A program made the position numbers and the translations under genes. Below the pieces are notes generated by a model. That model was not told the origin of the DNA, made no database searches, and saw nothing but the letters and a program-made list of their open reading frames with translations. Below, piece by piece: positions 29,763 through 38,900 of a stretch of 64,000 nucleotides of DNA (position 1 is the stretch's first letter; the number at the start of each line of letters is the position of its first letter). The stretch comes from Methylobacterium sp. J-070 (GTDB taxonomy: Bacteria > Pseudomonadota > Alphaproteobacteria > Rhizobiales > Beijerinckiaceae): the NCBI RefSeq assembly GCF_022829385.1, contig NZ_JAKSXX010000224.1:1-64000 (forward strand), in the 5' to 3' direction.

Positions 29763-30899
29763 CTATCGCGGCGCGTTGTCGGCGGCCGGCGTGAAGGCCC
29801 CCAGCCGGGCGATCGCTCCGGCGACCAGGTCCGGACCGGCCCTGAGCGTGCCGAGTTCCACCGCCGACATCGCCAGCATCACCGGCGCGAGATTGGCGCG
29901 CGGCGCTCCGTCCGGCCCGAACAGGTCGAGATCGTCGCCGGGCTTCAGTCCGACGCTGCCGCTGATGCGGGCGGCATAGGCCTGGATCCGCACCTCGTCG
30001 CCCGTGCAGAGCGGGGCCGGCAGGCGCAGGTCGAGGAGCGGCAGACCGCCCGCGATGGCCGGCAGCAGCGCGGATTCCGCCACCATCCGGTCGGCATTCG
30101 GCACCCTCTGATCCGCCTTCCGGTCGAGGAGCGCCGCCGGGTCTGAGACGCCCCGGGCCGTGCGCCCCCGCGCCGGCCCGGCCGGCGGGGCGATGCCGAC
30201 CGCGATGTCGGGGATCGGCTGGAGCGCCGCGACATGCGGCACCGCGGCCGGGCGGCGGGCGGCACGACCCGCCATCCGGGCGAGCGGCGACCAGGGCTGC
30301 ACCCGCAGGGCCGCCCTGCCCCGGGGCGCCCCGCCGGGCCTGTGCCCTGCGAGGAAGCGGGCGCGCAGGGTCCGGCCGAGGCCCCGGGGGGCGAGCGCCG
30401 CCGAGACGGCGGATGCCGGCGCGCCCCGTCCGGGCCGCGCCGGGGCGAGCCGGCACTCCGAGGGAGCCCAGCGCCGCACGATGGCGAGCGCCGTGCGGCG
30501 GCCGTAATCGCGATAGTAGCGCCGCAGCAGGCTCGCCGCCGCGTCGGCGCCGTCGGCGAGGGTGGCGAAGGCGGTGTGGCCCTCCCCGTCGGCGCCGATC
30601 TCGCCGGGCCAACGGGCCGACTTGATGCACCAGCCGTTGTTGAGCCGCACGCAGCGCGCCACGTAGGGCGGATCGTCCGCCAGCGAGGCAGTGACCGCCA
30701 GCGCCCGGGGCGTCAGCGCGGCGCCGGTCTGCGCGTGCCAGTTGCTGACGGAGCGCGTCGCGGGATCGAAGCGCGGGGGCGGGCTTTCCGCCGGGGCGGC
30801 GGTCGCCGCGAGGGGAGGCAGGGCGCGCCGCCAGGCATCGGCGCCGGCCTCCGCGCCGGGAACCAAGGTCGTGACCAGGATCAGGGCGTTCAGCAGCAC
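29763..30899 (-). CDS. Secreted protein with a phage-P5-like segment, first gene of ycjXF operon
   Basis: A 378-residue protein with a hydrophobic signal-like N-terminus (about 1-20). Residues 108-147 (HTAFATLADGADAAASLLRR, then YYRDYGRR, then IVRRWAP) resemble the segment of phage structural protein P5 and similar proteins that reads as 'lrkYY.kyg..Ti..iI.RWAP'. The C-terminal half is Pro/Arg/Ala-rich and then a helical domain with no hit I can name. Its stop is nine bases before the ycjX start, so it is probably co-expressed. Function unknown. Confidence 0.65.
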   Translation of the reverse strand: MLLNALILVTTLVPGAEAGADAWRRALPPLAATAAPAESPPPRFDPATRSVSNWHAQTGAALTPRALAVTASLADDPPYVARCVRLNNGWCIKSARWPGEIGADGEGHTAFATLADGADAAASLLRRYYRDYGRRTALAIVRRWAPSECRLAPARPGRGAPASAVSAALAPRGLGRTLRARFLAGHRPGGAPRGRAALRVQPWSPLARMAGRAARRPAAVPHVAALQPIPDIAVGIAPPAGPARGRTARGVSDPAALLDRKADQRVPNADRMVAESALLPAIAGGLPLLDLRLPAPLCTGDEVRIQAYAARISGSVGLKPGDDLDLFGPDGAPRANLAPVMLAMSAVELGTLRAGPDLVAGAIARLGAFTPAADNAPR

Positions 30900-30987
30900 G
30901 CGGACAGGTCCCGGTGGGGTCCCGGCGCCGCAACGCGGTCCGCCCCCGCGCGGCGGGGAGCGGGAGACCGCGTGCGCCGCCCCGCCC

Positions 30988-31776
30988 TCACGGGTTCAGC
31001 ACCTTGAGGGCCGCCTCGTGCAGCCGCGGATCACCGGCCGCGACGACGCGCCCGCCGGCGGCGGCGGGGCCGCCGTCCCATGCGGTGACGCGGCCCCCCG
31101 CACCCTCGACGATCGGGATGAGCGCGACGATGTCGTAGGGCTTCAGTCCCGCCTCGACCACGAGGTCGATCTGGCCGGCGGCCAGCATGCAATAGGCGTA
31201 GCAATCGGTGCCGTAGCGCGACAGCCGCACCTGCCCTTCCAGCGCCCGGAAACGCTCGGCCTCCGCGCCGGCCGCGAACAGCCGCGGATCGGTGGACGCG
31301 AGGATCGCCTGGGTGAGATCCGCGCAGCGGCGCGTGCGCAGGGTGCGCTCGCCGGAGGGCGCGCGCAGGCGGGCGCTGCGCCCGTCCCCGGTGAAGCGCT
31401 CGGCCAGATAGGGTTGGTGCATCAGCCCGCGCACCGGCACCCCGTTGCGGGTGAGCCCGATCAGGGTCCCCCAGGTCGGCAGCCCCGCGATAAAGGCGCG
31501 GGTGCCGTCGATCGGATCGAGGACCCAGACGCATTCGGCGTCGATGCGCTCCGCGCCGAATTCCTCGCCGAGGATGCCATGGCCCGGGAAGGTCTGGCCG
31601 ATCATCGCCCGCAGGACGACCTCGGCGGCCCGGTCGGCCTCGGTGACCGGATCGAAGGGCGCGCCTCCGCGGGCCTTGTCGTCGAGGCCGAACTGAGCGC
31701 GGAAGAAGGGCAGGATCGCCTTCCCGGACGCGTCCGCGAGGTCGTCCATGAACCGCCCGAGTTCAACGACACTCAT
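30988..31776 (-). CDS. hisN: Histidinol-phosphatase, inositol monophosphatase family
   Basis: Mg2+-dependent phosphatase of 262 residues. Metal-ligand motifs are DPVTEAD (42-48), GEEFG (70-74), LDPIDGTRAF (86-95) and YDIVALIPIVEGAGG near the C-terminus. Similarity in the GTLIGLTRNGVPVRGLMHQP region fits the HisN branch used for histidine synthesis in alphaproteobacteria; inositol-1-phosphatase remains possible. The ATG at 31776 begins the helix before the first motif. Confidence 0.85.
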   Translation of the reverse strand: MSVVELGRFMDDLADASGKAILPFFRAQFGLDDKARGGAPFDPVTEADRAAEVVLRAMIGQTFPGHGILGEEFGAERIDAECVWVLDPIDGTRAFIAGLPTWGTLIGLTRNGVPVRGLMHQPYLAERFTGDGRSARLRAPSGERTLRTRRCADLTQAILASTDPRLFAAGAEAERFRALEGQVRLSRYGTDCYAYCMLAAGQIDLVVEAGLKPYDIVALIPIVEGAGGRVTAWDGGPAAAGGRVVAAGDPRLHEAALKVLNP

Positions 31777-31871
31777 CGGCTCTCTTCCCTGTTGGACCCG
31801 CGGGCCGCCCGGCCATACGGCCGCCGCCCGACGAAGCCGGGGTGCGGCCCCGCCCGTCAAGCCCCCTCGGC

Positions 31872-33899
31872 TCATGCCCCGGCCGGCGCCGGTCGGCGCG
31901 ACGTCCCGTCCCGGATGTCCGGAGCCGCGCCGGCTCCGGTCTCGGCGGCGGCCGACTCCTGAGCGGCCGACTCCTGCGCGGCCGCCAGAACCGCCTCGAT
32001 GGCCTCGCGCAGCGATCCCACCTGTCCGTCCGCCTCCGCGGCGCGTCCCGGTCCGCCGGCCGCCCGGCTGGCCGGACCGTCCCGGGTCAGCCAGAGCCCG
32101 AGCAGAATCGGGACGCCGGCCATCCGGCCCTTCAGGCGACGGACCAGCCGGCGCAGGTGGGTCGGCTCGCCGTCGAGCGCCAGGGAGACCACGCAGCCCA
32201 TGCGCGCCGGACCCGGCTCGAAACGCCCGATCCGCACCGAGGCCGTCTCGGCGAAGGGAACCGTCCGGACGCCGAGGCCGCGCTTCTCCAGGATCTGCGC
32301 CAGGATGGCGGTTGCGGCCTCGTCCAGGAAGCCGCGCCCGGCGACGCACAGCACCGCGCCCTGGCGCGTCCAGGCCGCGGGCAGCGCCTCGGGGGGCGGA
32401 CCCACCGGGAGCGGGCTGCAGGCGCCCCCCGCGCCGTCGGCCGCCGCGCCTGTCGCCGCGTCGCTGCGCTCGGACAGGTCGGCGATCAGCTCGGCGAGCG
32501 CCGCACGCATCGCGCCCTTCTGTCGTGTGGTCAGCACCCCCCGGGCCGCGTCGCGGGCGGCGAGTTCCAGCGCCTTGAGGACCACCTCGTCGTAGTAGGA
32601 CGACAGCGCGCAGTGCTGCAGGATCAGTTCGGCATGCCCCAGCACCTCCTCGGAATCCCCCGCCAGGATCCGCTGGTAGAAGTTCTGCACCGGCGTGAGC
32701 GCAGGCCTGTCGCCGAACAGCACGTCCAGGAACTCCAGGTGCTCGACGTGGCGCCCGAGCACCACGAGGCAGACCGTGAGCGGCGTCGACAGCAGCAGGC
32801 CGACAGGCCCCCACAGCCAGGTCCAGAACAGCGCCGAGACCAGCACCGCGAAGGGCGAGAGGCCGGTGGACTGCCCGTAGAAGATAGGCTCGAAGACCTG
32901 GCCGGTGAGCGGCTCGAGGATGACGAACAGGATCGCCACCGCGATCATCATGTTCCAGCCGGGATCGACCGCCGCGGCGAGCGCCATCGGCAGGGTCGCC
33001 GACAGGACGGCGCCGAGATAGGGTACGAAGCGCATCAGGGCCGAGAAGATCGCCCAGAGCACCGGATTGGGCACGCCGATCACGTAGAGGCCGACGCCGA
33101 TCACGATGCCGAAGGCGGCGTTGAGGGCGAGCTGGACCACGAAGTAGCGGCTCAGCCGCCGGGCGGCGTCGTCGATCGCCACGGTGGTGCGATGCAGGTC
33201 GCTCGATCCCGCGAGGCGGATCATCCGGTCGCGCAGATCCTCGCGCTGCATCAGCACGAACAGCAGCACCACGAAGACGATGCCCACGGTCGCCAGCGGA
33301 TGCATCACCGGCGACAGCACGGTGCCGAGCGTCTCGAGCGGGCCCGGCTGGGAGGCCGCGACCTCGACCAGGACGGGCTTCGGCGCGTCCGACGGCGGGG
33401 CTGCCGGTGGCGTCGCCGCGCCGGCGGCGTCCTTGCCGCCGCCGTGAAGCGCCCGCCCGATATTGGCGACGTAGCCGGTCAGGTGTCCCACGGGCGAGTC
33501 GCGCAGCCCGTCGATCTTGCGCTCGATGGTGGCGCGGTAGCGCGGCACGTCGCCCGCGAGGTCGGCCGCCTGGATGCCGATCAGGGTCGCCAGGGCGGCG
33601 ACGATGCCCAGGGTCAGGAGGACGCTGATTCCGACCGCCGCCAGCCGCGGCAGGCGCAGGCGCCGGAGGCGGCTCACCAGCGGCGTCAGCACGAAGGACA
33701 GGAGCAGCGCGATCGCGATCGGGATGAAGATCTCGCGGCCGAAATACAGGGCCGCGATGATGGTGGCGCCGACCACCACCGGCGACGCCATCGCGGCCCG
33801 CGGCGTCTCCGCCGCAGCGATGCGCGTGGGACGCGGCGGGATCAGAGGCGGCTCGAGCCGCGCTGCCGGTTCGACCCCGACCGGGGTTCTGCTTCGCAT
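31872..33899 (-). CDS. AI-2E family permease fused to a degenerate corrinoid-binding-like module
   Basis: A 675-residue protein. Residues 38-385 are the permease, with an Ala/Pro insertion at 155-185 and motifs MQREDLRDRMIRL, LMRFVPYLGAVLSATLPM and GPVGLLLSTPLTVCLVV. Residues 400-485 look like the helical cap of B12-binding proteins (GDSEEVLGHAELIL, YYDEVVLKALELAARD), and 513-602 like the Rossmann part (GAVLCVAGRGFLDEAAT, ILEKRGLGV). The DxHxxG cobalamin-histidine motif is absent. The tail is Ala/Glu-rich with a duplicated AAQES. The permease part is secure; the C-terminal reading is an inference. Confidence 0.82.
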   Translation of the reverse strand: MRSRTPVGVEPAARLEPPLIPPRPTRIAAAETPRAAMASPVVVGATIIAALYFGREIFIPIAIALLLSFVLTPLVSRLRRLRLPRLAAVGISVLLTLGIVAALATLIGIQAADLAGDVPRYRATIERKIDGLRDSPVGHLTGYVANIGRALHGGGKDAAGAATPPAAPPSDAPKPVLVEVAASQPGPLETLGTVLSPVMHPLATVGIVFVVLLFVLMQREDLRDRMIRLAGSSDLHRTTVAIDDAARRLSRYFVVQLALNAAFGIVIGVGLYVIGVPNPVLWAIFSALMRFVPYLGAVLSATLPMALAAAVDPGWNMMIAVAILFVILEPLTGQVFEPIFYGQSTGLSPFAVLVSALFWTWLWGPVGLLLSTPLTVCLVVLGRHVEHLEFLDVLFGDRPALTPVQNFYQRILAGDSEEVLGHAELILQHCALSSYYDEVVLKALELAARDAARGVLTTRQKGAMRAALAELIADLSERSDAATGAAADGAGGACSPLPVGPPPEALPAAWTRQGAVLCVAGRGFLDEAATAILAQILEKRGLGVRTVPFAETASVRIGRFEPGPARMGCVVSLALDGEPTHLRRLVRRLKGRMAGVPILLGLWLTRDGPASRAAGGPGRAAEADGQVGSLREAIEAVLAAAQESAAQESAAAETGAGAAPDIRDGTSRRPAPAGA

Positions 33900-34013
33900 G
33901 CCGTGATCCGCGTCCCGAACGCCACGCGCGGGCGTCCGTCGGGACCAACCGACGCCTCGCGGACGGGGAACGGCACGGCGTGCGAAAACGATCCCGGGGG
34001 CTTCGCGGGCCGG

Positions 34014-35468
34014 TCAGGCCCCCGACACGCCGGCCCGCGCCACCTCGCCGGCATCCTTCAGCTCGGGCAGCGACCAGCACAGCTGCATCACCCGCTTGGC
34101 CTGGGAGTCCGGCAGAACCCCGGCGGCGAGGTCGGAGAACTTCGCCTCGAGCTGCGCGTCGGACATCGGCTTCTCCACGCTGCCGATGGCGTGCTCGATG
34201 TGCCGGTGGATGGTCCGCCCGTCGTTCAGCGTGACCGTCATGTCGACCTGCGCGGCGTCGATGCCGGGGGTGATCACCGGGTTGACCTTCTGGCGCAGGG
34301 CCACCACGCGGGGGTCGTTCACCGCCCGGTCGCTGAACTGCTTCTCGCCGCCCGCCCCCTCCACGAAGGCCACCGCGGCGGCGTGATAGATGCTGAACTT
34401 GCCCTCGAGCCCGGTCTTCGGCGCGGTCTTGCCGGTCAATTCCAGCACCAGCGGATGGACCTTGAGGTCGACGCGCTTGATGTCCTCCGGCCGGACGTGG
34501 TCCTCGTCGCGGATCTGGATCGCCGCGTCGATCGTCGGGTGCATGACGATGCCGCAGGCGAAGGGCTTGTAGGTGTTCAGCAGCGACTCGTAGCGGCTGC
34601 CGAGACCGTCGGTGATCTCGGACCAGTCCTGCTTGGTGGAGATCGTGTTGGCCCAGCCGCGCCGCGCCTCGATCATCCCGTCCGACGAGGTGTAGCCCTT
34701 GCCTGCCAGGATCGCCGCGAACAGGCCGTTGGCGGCCGCCCGGCCCGGGTTGAAGCTCTTGTTCATCGAGCCGAAGGATTCGCGCAGACCAACGGGCTGC
34801 GAGGCGGCGAGGCCGAGGGCGTAGACCATCTGCTGCTCGGTCAGCCCCATCAGCTTGCCGGCCGCCGCCGCGGCGCCGAACGGCCCGCAGGTGCCGGTGA
34901 TGTGCCAGCCGGCATCGTAGTGGTTCGGGTACACGGCATTGCCGATGCGGCACTCGGTCTCGATGCCCACCACCAGCGCGTCGAGGAAGGCCTTGCCGGA
35001 GACCGGCTTCATCTCGGCACAGGCCAGGATCGCCGAGGCGACCGGTCCGGCCGGGTGGATGATCGTCTTGAGATGCGTGTCGTCGAAGTCGAAGATGTGG
35101 CTCGACACGCCGTTGAGGAAGGCGGCATTCATGATGTCGAACCGCTCGGTCCGGCCGAACAGCCCGGCCTGCGGCGGCCCCGAGAACGGCTGCAACGCCG
35201 AGACCGCAACGTCCACGGTCTCGTGGTGCGAGCCGCCGATCGCCACGCCGACCCAGTTGAGGAAGCTGCGCACGCCCTCGCGGCGGACTGCGTCGGGCAG
35301 CGTGTCGTAGGACGAGGCCAGGATCCACTGGGCGAGGATCTTTGTCACCGGCGGCGGTGGCGCCTTGGCGGCCGGCTTCGCGGCCTCGGCAGCCTGCGCG
35401 TCCTGCAGGACGGGCATCGTGAGGGCGAGGCCCGCGGCCCCCATTAGCGAGCGGCGATTCATCGGCAT
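34014..35468 (-). CDS. MmgE/PrpD family protein with Tat signal
   Basis: A 484-residue protein of the 2-methylcitrate dehydratase / immune-responsive-gene-1 fold: FLNWVGVAIGGSHHETVDVA, AAFLNGVSSHIFDFDDTHL, HPAGPVASAILAC, YDAGWHITGTCGPFGAAAAA and KPFACGIVMHP are family stretches. The N-terminus (MNRRSLMGAAGLALTM) is a twin-arginine signal peptide, which the housekeeping PrpD lacks, so this copy is predicted to be exported. ATG at 35468 has GGGAG at six bases. A similar exported paralogue is at 60869-62302. Confidence 0.85.
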   Translation of the reverse strand: MPMNRRSLMGAAGLALTMPVLQDAQAAEAAKPAAKAPPPPVTKILAQWILASSYDTLPDAVRREGVRSFLNWVGVAIGGSHHETVDVAVSALQPFSGPPQAGLFGRTERFDIMNAAFLNGVSSHIFDFDDTHLKTIIHPAGPVASAILACAEMKPVSGKAFLDALVVGIETECRIGNAVYPNHYDAGWHITGTCGPFGAAAAAGKLMGLTEQQMVYALGLAASQPVGLRESFGSMNKSFNPGRAAANGLFAAILAGKGYTSSDGMIEARRGWANTISTKQDWSEITDGLGSRYESLLNTYKPFACGIVMHPTIDAAIQIRDEDHVRPEDIKRVDLKVHPLVLELTGKTAPKTGLEGKFSIYHAAAVAFVEGAGGEKQFSDRAVNDPRVVALRQKVNPVITPGIDAAQVDMTVTLNDGRTIHRHIEHAIGSVEKPMSDAQLEAKFSDLAAGVLPDSQAKRVMQLCWSLPELKDAGEVARAGVSGA

Positions 35469-35583
35469 GGCGTTCTCCCGCGCTGGAGCCACCCGCGGCG
35501 ACCCCGGTTGGTCGACTCCATACTGAATTAAACGCTGCTGTGTCAGGCGACGGGTTTCACCGCACCCGGACTGATACGCGGGC

Positions 35584-36876
35584 TCAGACGACCACGGGCA
35601 GCGCCGGCAATGCGCCGACCCCGAAGACCCGCCGGTAGCGGGCGATCTCATCGGCCGGTCCCTGCGCCTTGGTGGGATTGTCGGAGAGCTTCACGGTCGG
35701 GCGGCCGTTGGCCTCCGTCACCTTGCAGACGATGGAGACCGGATCGAGCTTGCCGTCCGGAAGGAGCCCGCGGAAATCGTTGGTGAGCAGCGTGCCCCAG
35801 CCGTAGCCGATGCGCATGCGGCCGTGGAACCGTGCGTGGATGCGCTCGATCTCGTCGATGTCGAGCCCGTCGGAGAAGATCGCGAGCTTGTCCCGGGGAT
35901 CGTAGCCGCGCGCCTGCCAGAACCGGATCACCTCCTCGCCGCCCTCGATCGGATCCTTGGAGTCGATGCGGAGGCCGGTCCAGTCGCTGACCCAGTCCGG
36001 GGCGTTGGCCAGGAACTCGGTGGTGCCGTAGGTGTCGGGCAGGATCACCAGCAGGTTGCCGCCGTAATCCTCCTGCCAGTCGGCCAGGACCGCGTAGGGC
36101 GCGGCGGCGAGCGCGGCATCGTCCTCGGCGCGCGCCGCGTAGACCATCGGCAGCTCGTGGGCATTGGTGCCCACCGGCTCGACCTCCTGTCGGGCGGCGA
36201 TGAGGCAGTTGGAGGTGCCGAGGAACGCGCCGCCCAACCCCTCGGCCATCGCCTGCACGCACCAGTCCTGCCAGAGGAAGCCGTGGCGGCGGCGGGTGCC
36301 GAAATCCGCCACCGACAGGTCCGGCAGCTTCTGCAACCGCTGGATCTTCTCCCAGACCCGGGTCATGGCGCGGGCGTAGAGCACCTGCAGGTCGAGCTTG
36401 CCGAGACCGCGCAGCACCGCGCGCGCGCGGAGTTCGTTGAGGATCGCGAGCGCGGGGACTTCCCACATCGTGGTCTCGAGCCAGGGACCGTGGAAGGTCA
36501 GCTCGTACTGACCGTCATGGACGGCGAGTTCGTAATCCGGGAGCCGGAACTGCTCGAACCACGCCACGAATTCGGGACCGAGGATGCGTCCCTGGCCGCG
36601 GAACACGTTGCCCCGCAGCCACGTGACCTCGCCCTTGCTGAGCCGCAGGGTGCGGGCGTGGTCGAGCTGCTCCCGCAACAGCCCGGCATCGACCTCGTCG
36701 GCGATTCGGATGCGCCGCGTGCGGTTGGTGATGCCGAAGGTGGTCTGGATGTCGGGGTGTCGGCGCAGGATCGTCTGCGCCATCAGGAGCTTGTAGAAAT
36801 CGGTGTCGAGCAGCGACCGCACGATCGGATCGATGCGGAAGCTGTGATCGTAGACCCGCTTCGCCAGATCGAGCAT
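35584..36876 (-). CDS. pncB: Nicotinate phosphoribosyltransferase
   Basis: A 430-residue enzyme that makes nicotinate mononucleotide from nicotinate and PRPP in NAD salvage. Family segments: LLDTDFYKLLMAQTILRRHP, FGTRRRHGFLWQDW, LGTSNCLIAARQEVEPVGTNAHELPM with the phosphorylatable histidine H240, and RIGYGWGTLLTNDF. Length fits the bacterial type I enzyme. Transcribed alone, 115 bases upstream of the exported MmgE/PrpD gene. Confidence 0.95.
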   Translation of the reverse strand: MLDLAKRVYDHSFRIDPIVRSLLDTDFYKLLMAQTILRRHPDIQTTFGITNRTRRIRIADEVDAGLLREQLDHARTLRLSKGEVTWLRGNVFRGQGRILGPEFVAWFEQFRLPDYELAVHDGQYELTFHGPWLETTMWEVPALAILNELRARAVLRGLGKLDLQVLYARAMTRVWEKIQRLQKLPDLSVADFGTRRRHGFLWQDWCVQAMAEGLGGAFLGTSNCLIAARQEVEPVGTNAHELPMVYAARAEDDAALAAAPYAVLADWQEDYGGNLLVILPDTYGTTEFLANAPDWVSDWTGLRIDSKDPIEGGEEVIRFWQARGYDPRDKLAIFSDGLDIDEIERIHARFHGRMRIGYGWGTLLTNDFRGLLPDGKLDPVSIVCKVTEANGRPTVKLSDNPTKAQGPADEIARYRRVFGVGALPALPVVV

Positions 36877-36998
36877 TCTTCAGGCACTCTGCGGCACATC
36901 GAGCGCGCAGAGCGCATGTCCGCCCCGTGCCCGTCAAGGAGACGGGCGGCCGCCTCTCGGAGACCGCCCGCGAAACCTCCGGACCCGACGGCCAATCG

Positions 36999-37502
36999 TC
37001 AGGCGAGATCGACCTTCTTGGTCTCGGTCTTGGGGCTCTCGCCCGTCAGCGACGCCTTCACGTAGCCGTAGAGGTGCAGCATCGTGCTGTTGGGGCTGTC
37101 CCAGTACTCGCCCTTCTCCGGGTGAACCCGGATCAGCGCGACCTCTGGGTCGTCCTTGCCGTTGGGGAACCAGGTCTTCAGGCTCTCATTCCACTTGTCG
37201 TTGATCTTGGCCTGATCGCGCACGATCTCGGCCTTTCCGGCCACCGACACGTAGGTCTGGCTCGACGGGTCGGAATAGGCGAGGTTGACCTGGTTGTCCT
37301 TGCTGATCTCGGCGGTCTTGGGCGAGTGCAGCTTGGTGAAGAACCACAGGTCGCCGTTCTCGTCGGCGTCGTTGTTCCACATCGGGCGGCTGTTGAGTGT
37401 CCCGTCGGCATCGACGGTGGTCATCATGGCGATCTTCACGTCCTTGACCAACTCGAACAGCTTCTTCGCGCCCTCGTGGTCGCGGTGGTTGCCCTGATGC
37501 AT
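36999..37502 (-). CDS. Pyridoxamine-phosphate-oxidase-fold general stress protein
   Basis: A 167-residue split-barrel flavin-binding protein of the general-stress-protein-26 type: KIAMMTTVDADGTLNSRPM, DLWFFTKLHSPKTAEI, VNLAYSDPSSQTYVSVAG. The C-terminus ends with a lysine/threonine-rich tail. Start is ATG 37502, preceded by GGAG at about nine bases. It probably binds FMN or F420-like cofactor; no enzymatic activity can be stated. Confidence 0.83.
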   Translation of the reverse strand: MHQGNHRDHEGAKKLFELVKDVKIAMMTTVDADGTLNSRPMWNNDADENGDLWFFTKLHSPKTAEISKDNQVNLAYSDPSSQTYVSVAGKAEIVRDQAKINDKWNESLKTWFPNGKDDPEVALIRVHPEKGEYWDSPNSTMLHLYGYVKASLTGESPKTETKKVDLA

Positions 37503-37741
37503 CGGTAACGGTCTCCTGATTGTCGTCTGCGGGGGGCGCGCACGGGTGGCGGGCCGGGCCCGAAAGAGTCTCGACACAACGGGCGAAGGGCCGGTTGGTT
37601 CAGGATGCCGGCGGGGCTTCCGGGGGAGGCTGGCGTTTGGCGCCTGCAAGACTACAAGGGGTACATGTTCAGGGCCGCGACCGCCGGTGGATACGGGCGA
37701 TGTCCGCCGGGTCCTGGCCATCCCATCAGGAGTCGAAGATC

Positions 37742-38890
37742 TTGGCCATAACCCGCGACGACGTGCTGAAGGCGCTCGCCGGTGTCACCGTCGATGCCGC
37801 CGGCACCACCCTGCCCGGCTCCGGCCGGCTCTCTCAGGTGGTGGTCGATCCCAACAACCGGGTGATGTTCTCGATCCTGATCGATCCGAGCGAGGCCGAG
37901 CGGTTCGAGCCGGTTCGGCGGCAGGCGGAGGGGCGGGTCCTGCAGATGCCGGGCGTCTCGGGGGTGTTCGCGAGCCTCACCTCCGAGCGCGGTCCGGGCA
38001 TGCCCGCCCAGAGCGACGTTGCGCCGCGCCCGGTGACGCCGCCGCCCGTCGCCCCGCCGCGGCCCGGCGCGCCCCCGAACCAGGGTCCGCAGATCGCCGG
38101 CGTGCGCCACATCGTGGCGGTCGCCTCCGGCAAGGGCGGCGTCGGCAAGTCCACCACCGCCTGCAACCTCGCCCTCGCCCTCCAGGCCCAGGGACTGAAG
38201 GTCGGCCTCCTCGACGCCGACATCTACGGACCGTCCGTGCCGAAGCTGTTCGGCCTCTCGGGCAAGCCCAACGTCGTCGACAACAAGGCCATGGAGCCGA
38301 TGGTCGGCTATGGCCTCAAGGTCATGTCGATCGGCTTCCTGATCGAGCCCGAGACGGCGATGATCTGGCGCGGCCCGATGGTGCAGTCGGCCATCACCCA
38401 GATGCTGCGCGACGTGCTGTGGGGCGAGCTCGACGTGCTGCTGGTCGACATGCCCCCGGGCACCGGCGACGCCCAGCTCACCATGGCGCAGGCGACGCCG
38501 CTCTCGGGCGCCGTGATCGTGTCGACGCCCCAGGACCTCGCGCTGATCGATGCCCGCCGGGGCGTGACCATGTTCAAGAAGGTCGCGGTCCCGATCCTCG
38601 GGGTGATCGAGAACATGGCGACCTTCGTCTGCCCGAATTGCGGCCACGCCTCCCACATCTTCGGGCATGGCGGCGCGCGCATCGAGGCGCAGCGCCTCGG
38701 CGTGCCCTTCCTCGGCGAGGTGCCCCTCGACATGACGATCCGCGAGACCTCGGATTCGGGCCGCCCCGTGGTGGCGACCGATCCGGACGGCCCGCACGCC
38801 AAGGTCTACCGCGCCATCGCCGCGTCCCTGTGGGCGAACCTCTCGGGTGCCCCGGCCGGGCGCACCGCGCCGCGGATCGTCATCGAGTGA
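37742..38890 (+). CDS. mrp: Mrp/NBP35-type iron-sulphur cluster carrier ATPase
   Basis: A 382-residue P-loop ATPase that binds and hands on Fe-S clusters. It has an N-terminal MIP18/DUF59-type domain (1-85), a Pro-rich linker, a deviant Walker A SGKGGVGKST (129-138), VDMPPGTGD, and the CPNC pair (C297, C300) that holds the cluster between two subunits. The best start is TTG 37742 (LAITRDDVLKAL), with AGGAG about nine bases before it; upstream ATG/GTG codons lack this. It is followed after ten bases by mobA. Confidence 0.9.
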   Translation: MAITRDDVLKALAGVTVDAAGTTLPGSGRLSQVVVDPNNRVMFSILIDPSEAERFEPVRRQAEGRVLQMPGVSGVFASLTSERGPGMPAQSDVAPRPVTPPPVAPPRPGAPPNQGPQIAGVRHIVAVASGKGGVGKSTTACNLALALQAQGLKVGLLDADIYGPSVPKLFGLSGKPNVVDNKAMEPMVGYGLKVMSIGFLIEPETAMIWRGPMVQSAITQMLRDVLWGELDVLLVDMPPGTGDAQLTMAQATPLSGAVIVSTPQDLALIDARRGVTMFKKVAVPILGVIENMATFVCPNCGHASHIFGHGGARIEAQRLGVPFLGEVPLDMTIRETSDSGRPVVATDPDGPHAKVYRAIAASLWANLSGAPAGRTAPRIVIE

Positions 38891-38900
38891 GGTCGTCTCG

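Noticed and set aside
30988..35328. Single 1446-codon minus-strand frame ending in hisN
   Set aside because: Only the last 262 codons are hisN; the rest runs out of frame through two other genes, giving Arg/Gly-rich nonsense.
31842..35447. About 1200-codon open frame on the + strand across the AI-2E and MmgE/PrpD genes
   Set aside because: Antisense artefact of high GC; crosses two real genes on the other strand and has no ribosome-binding site or domain.
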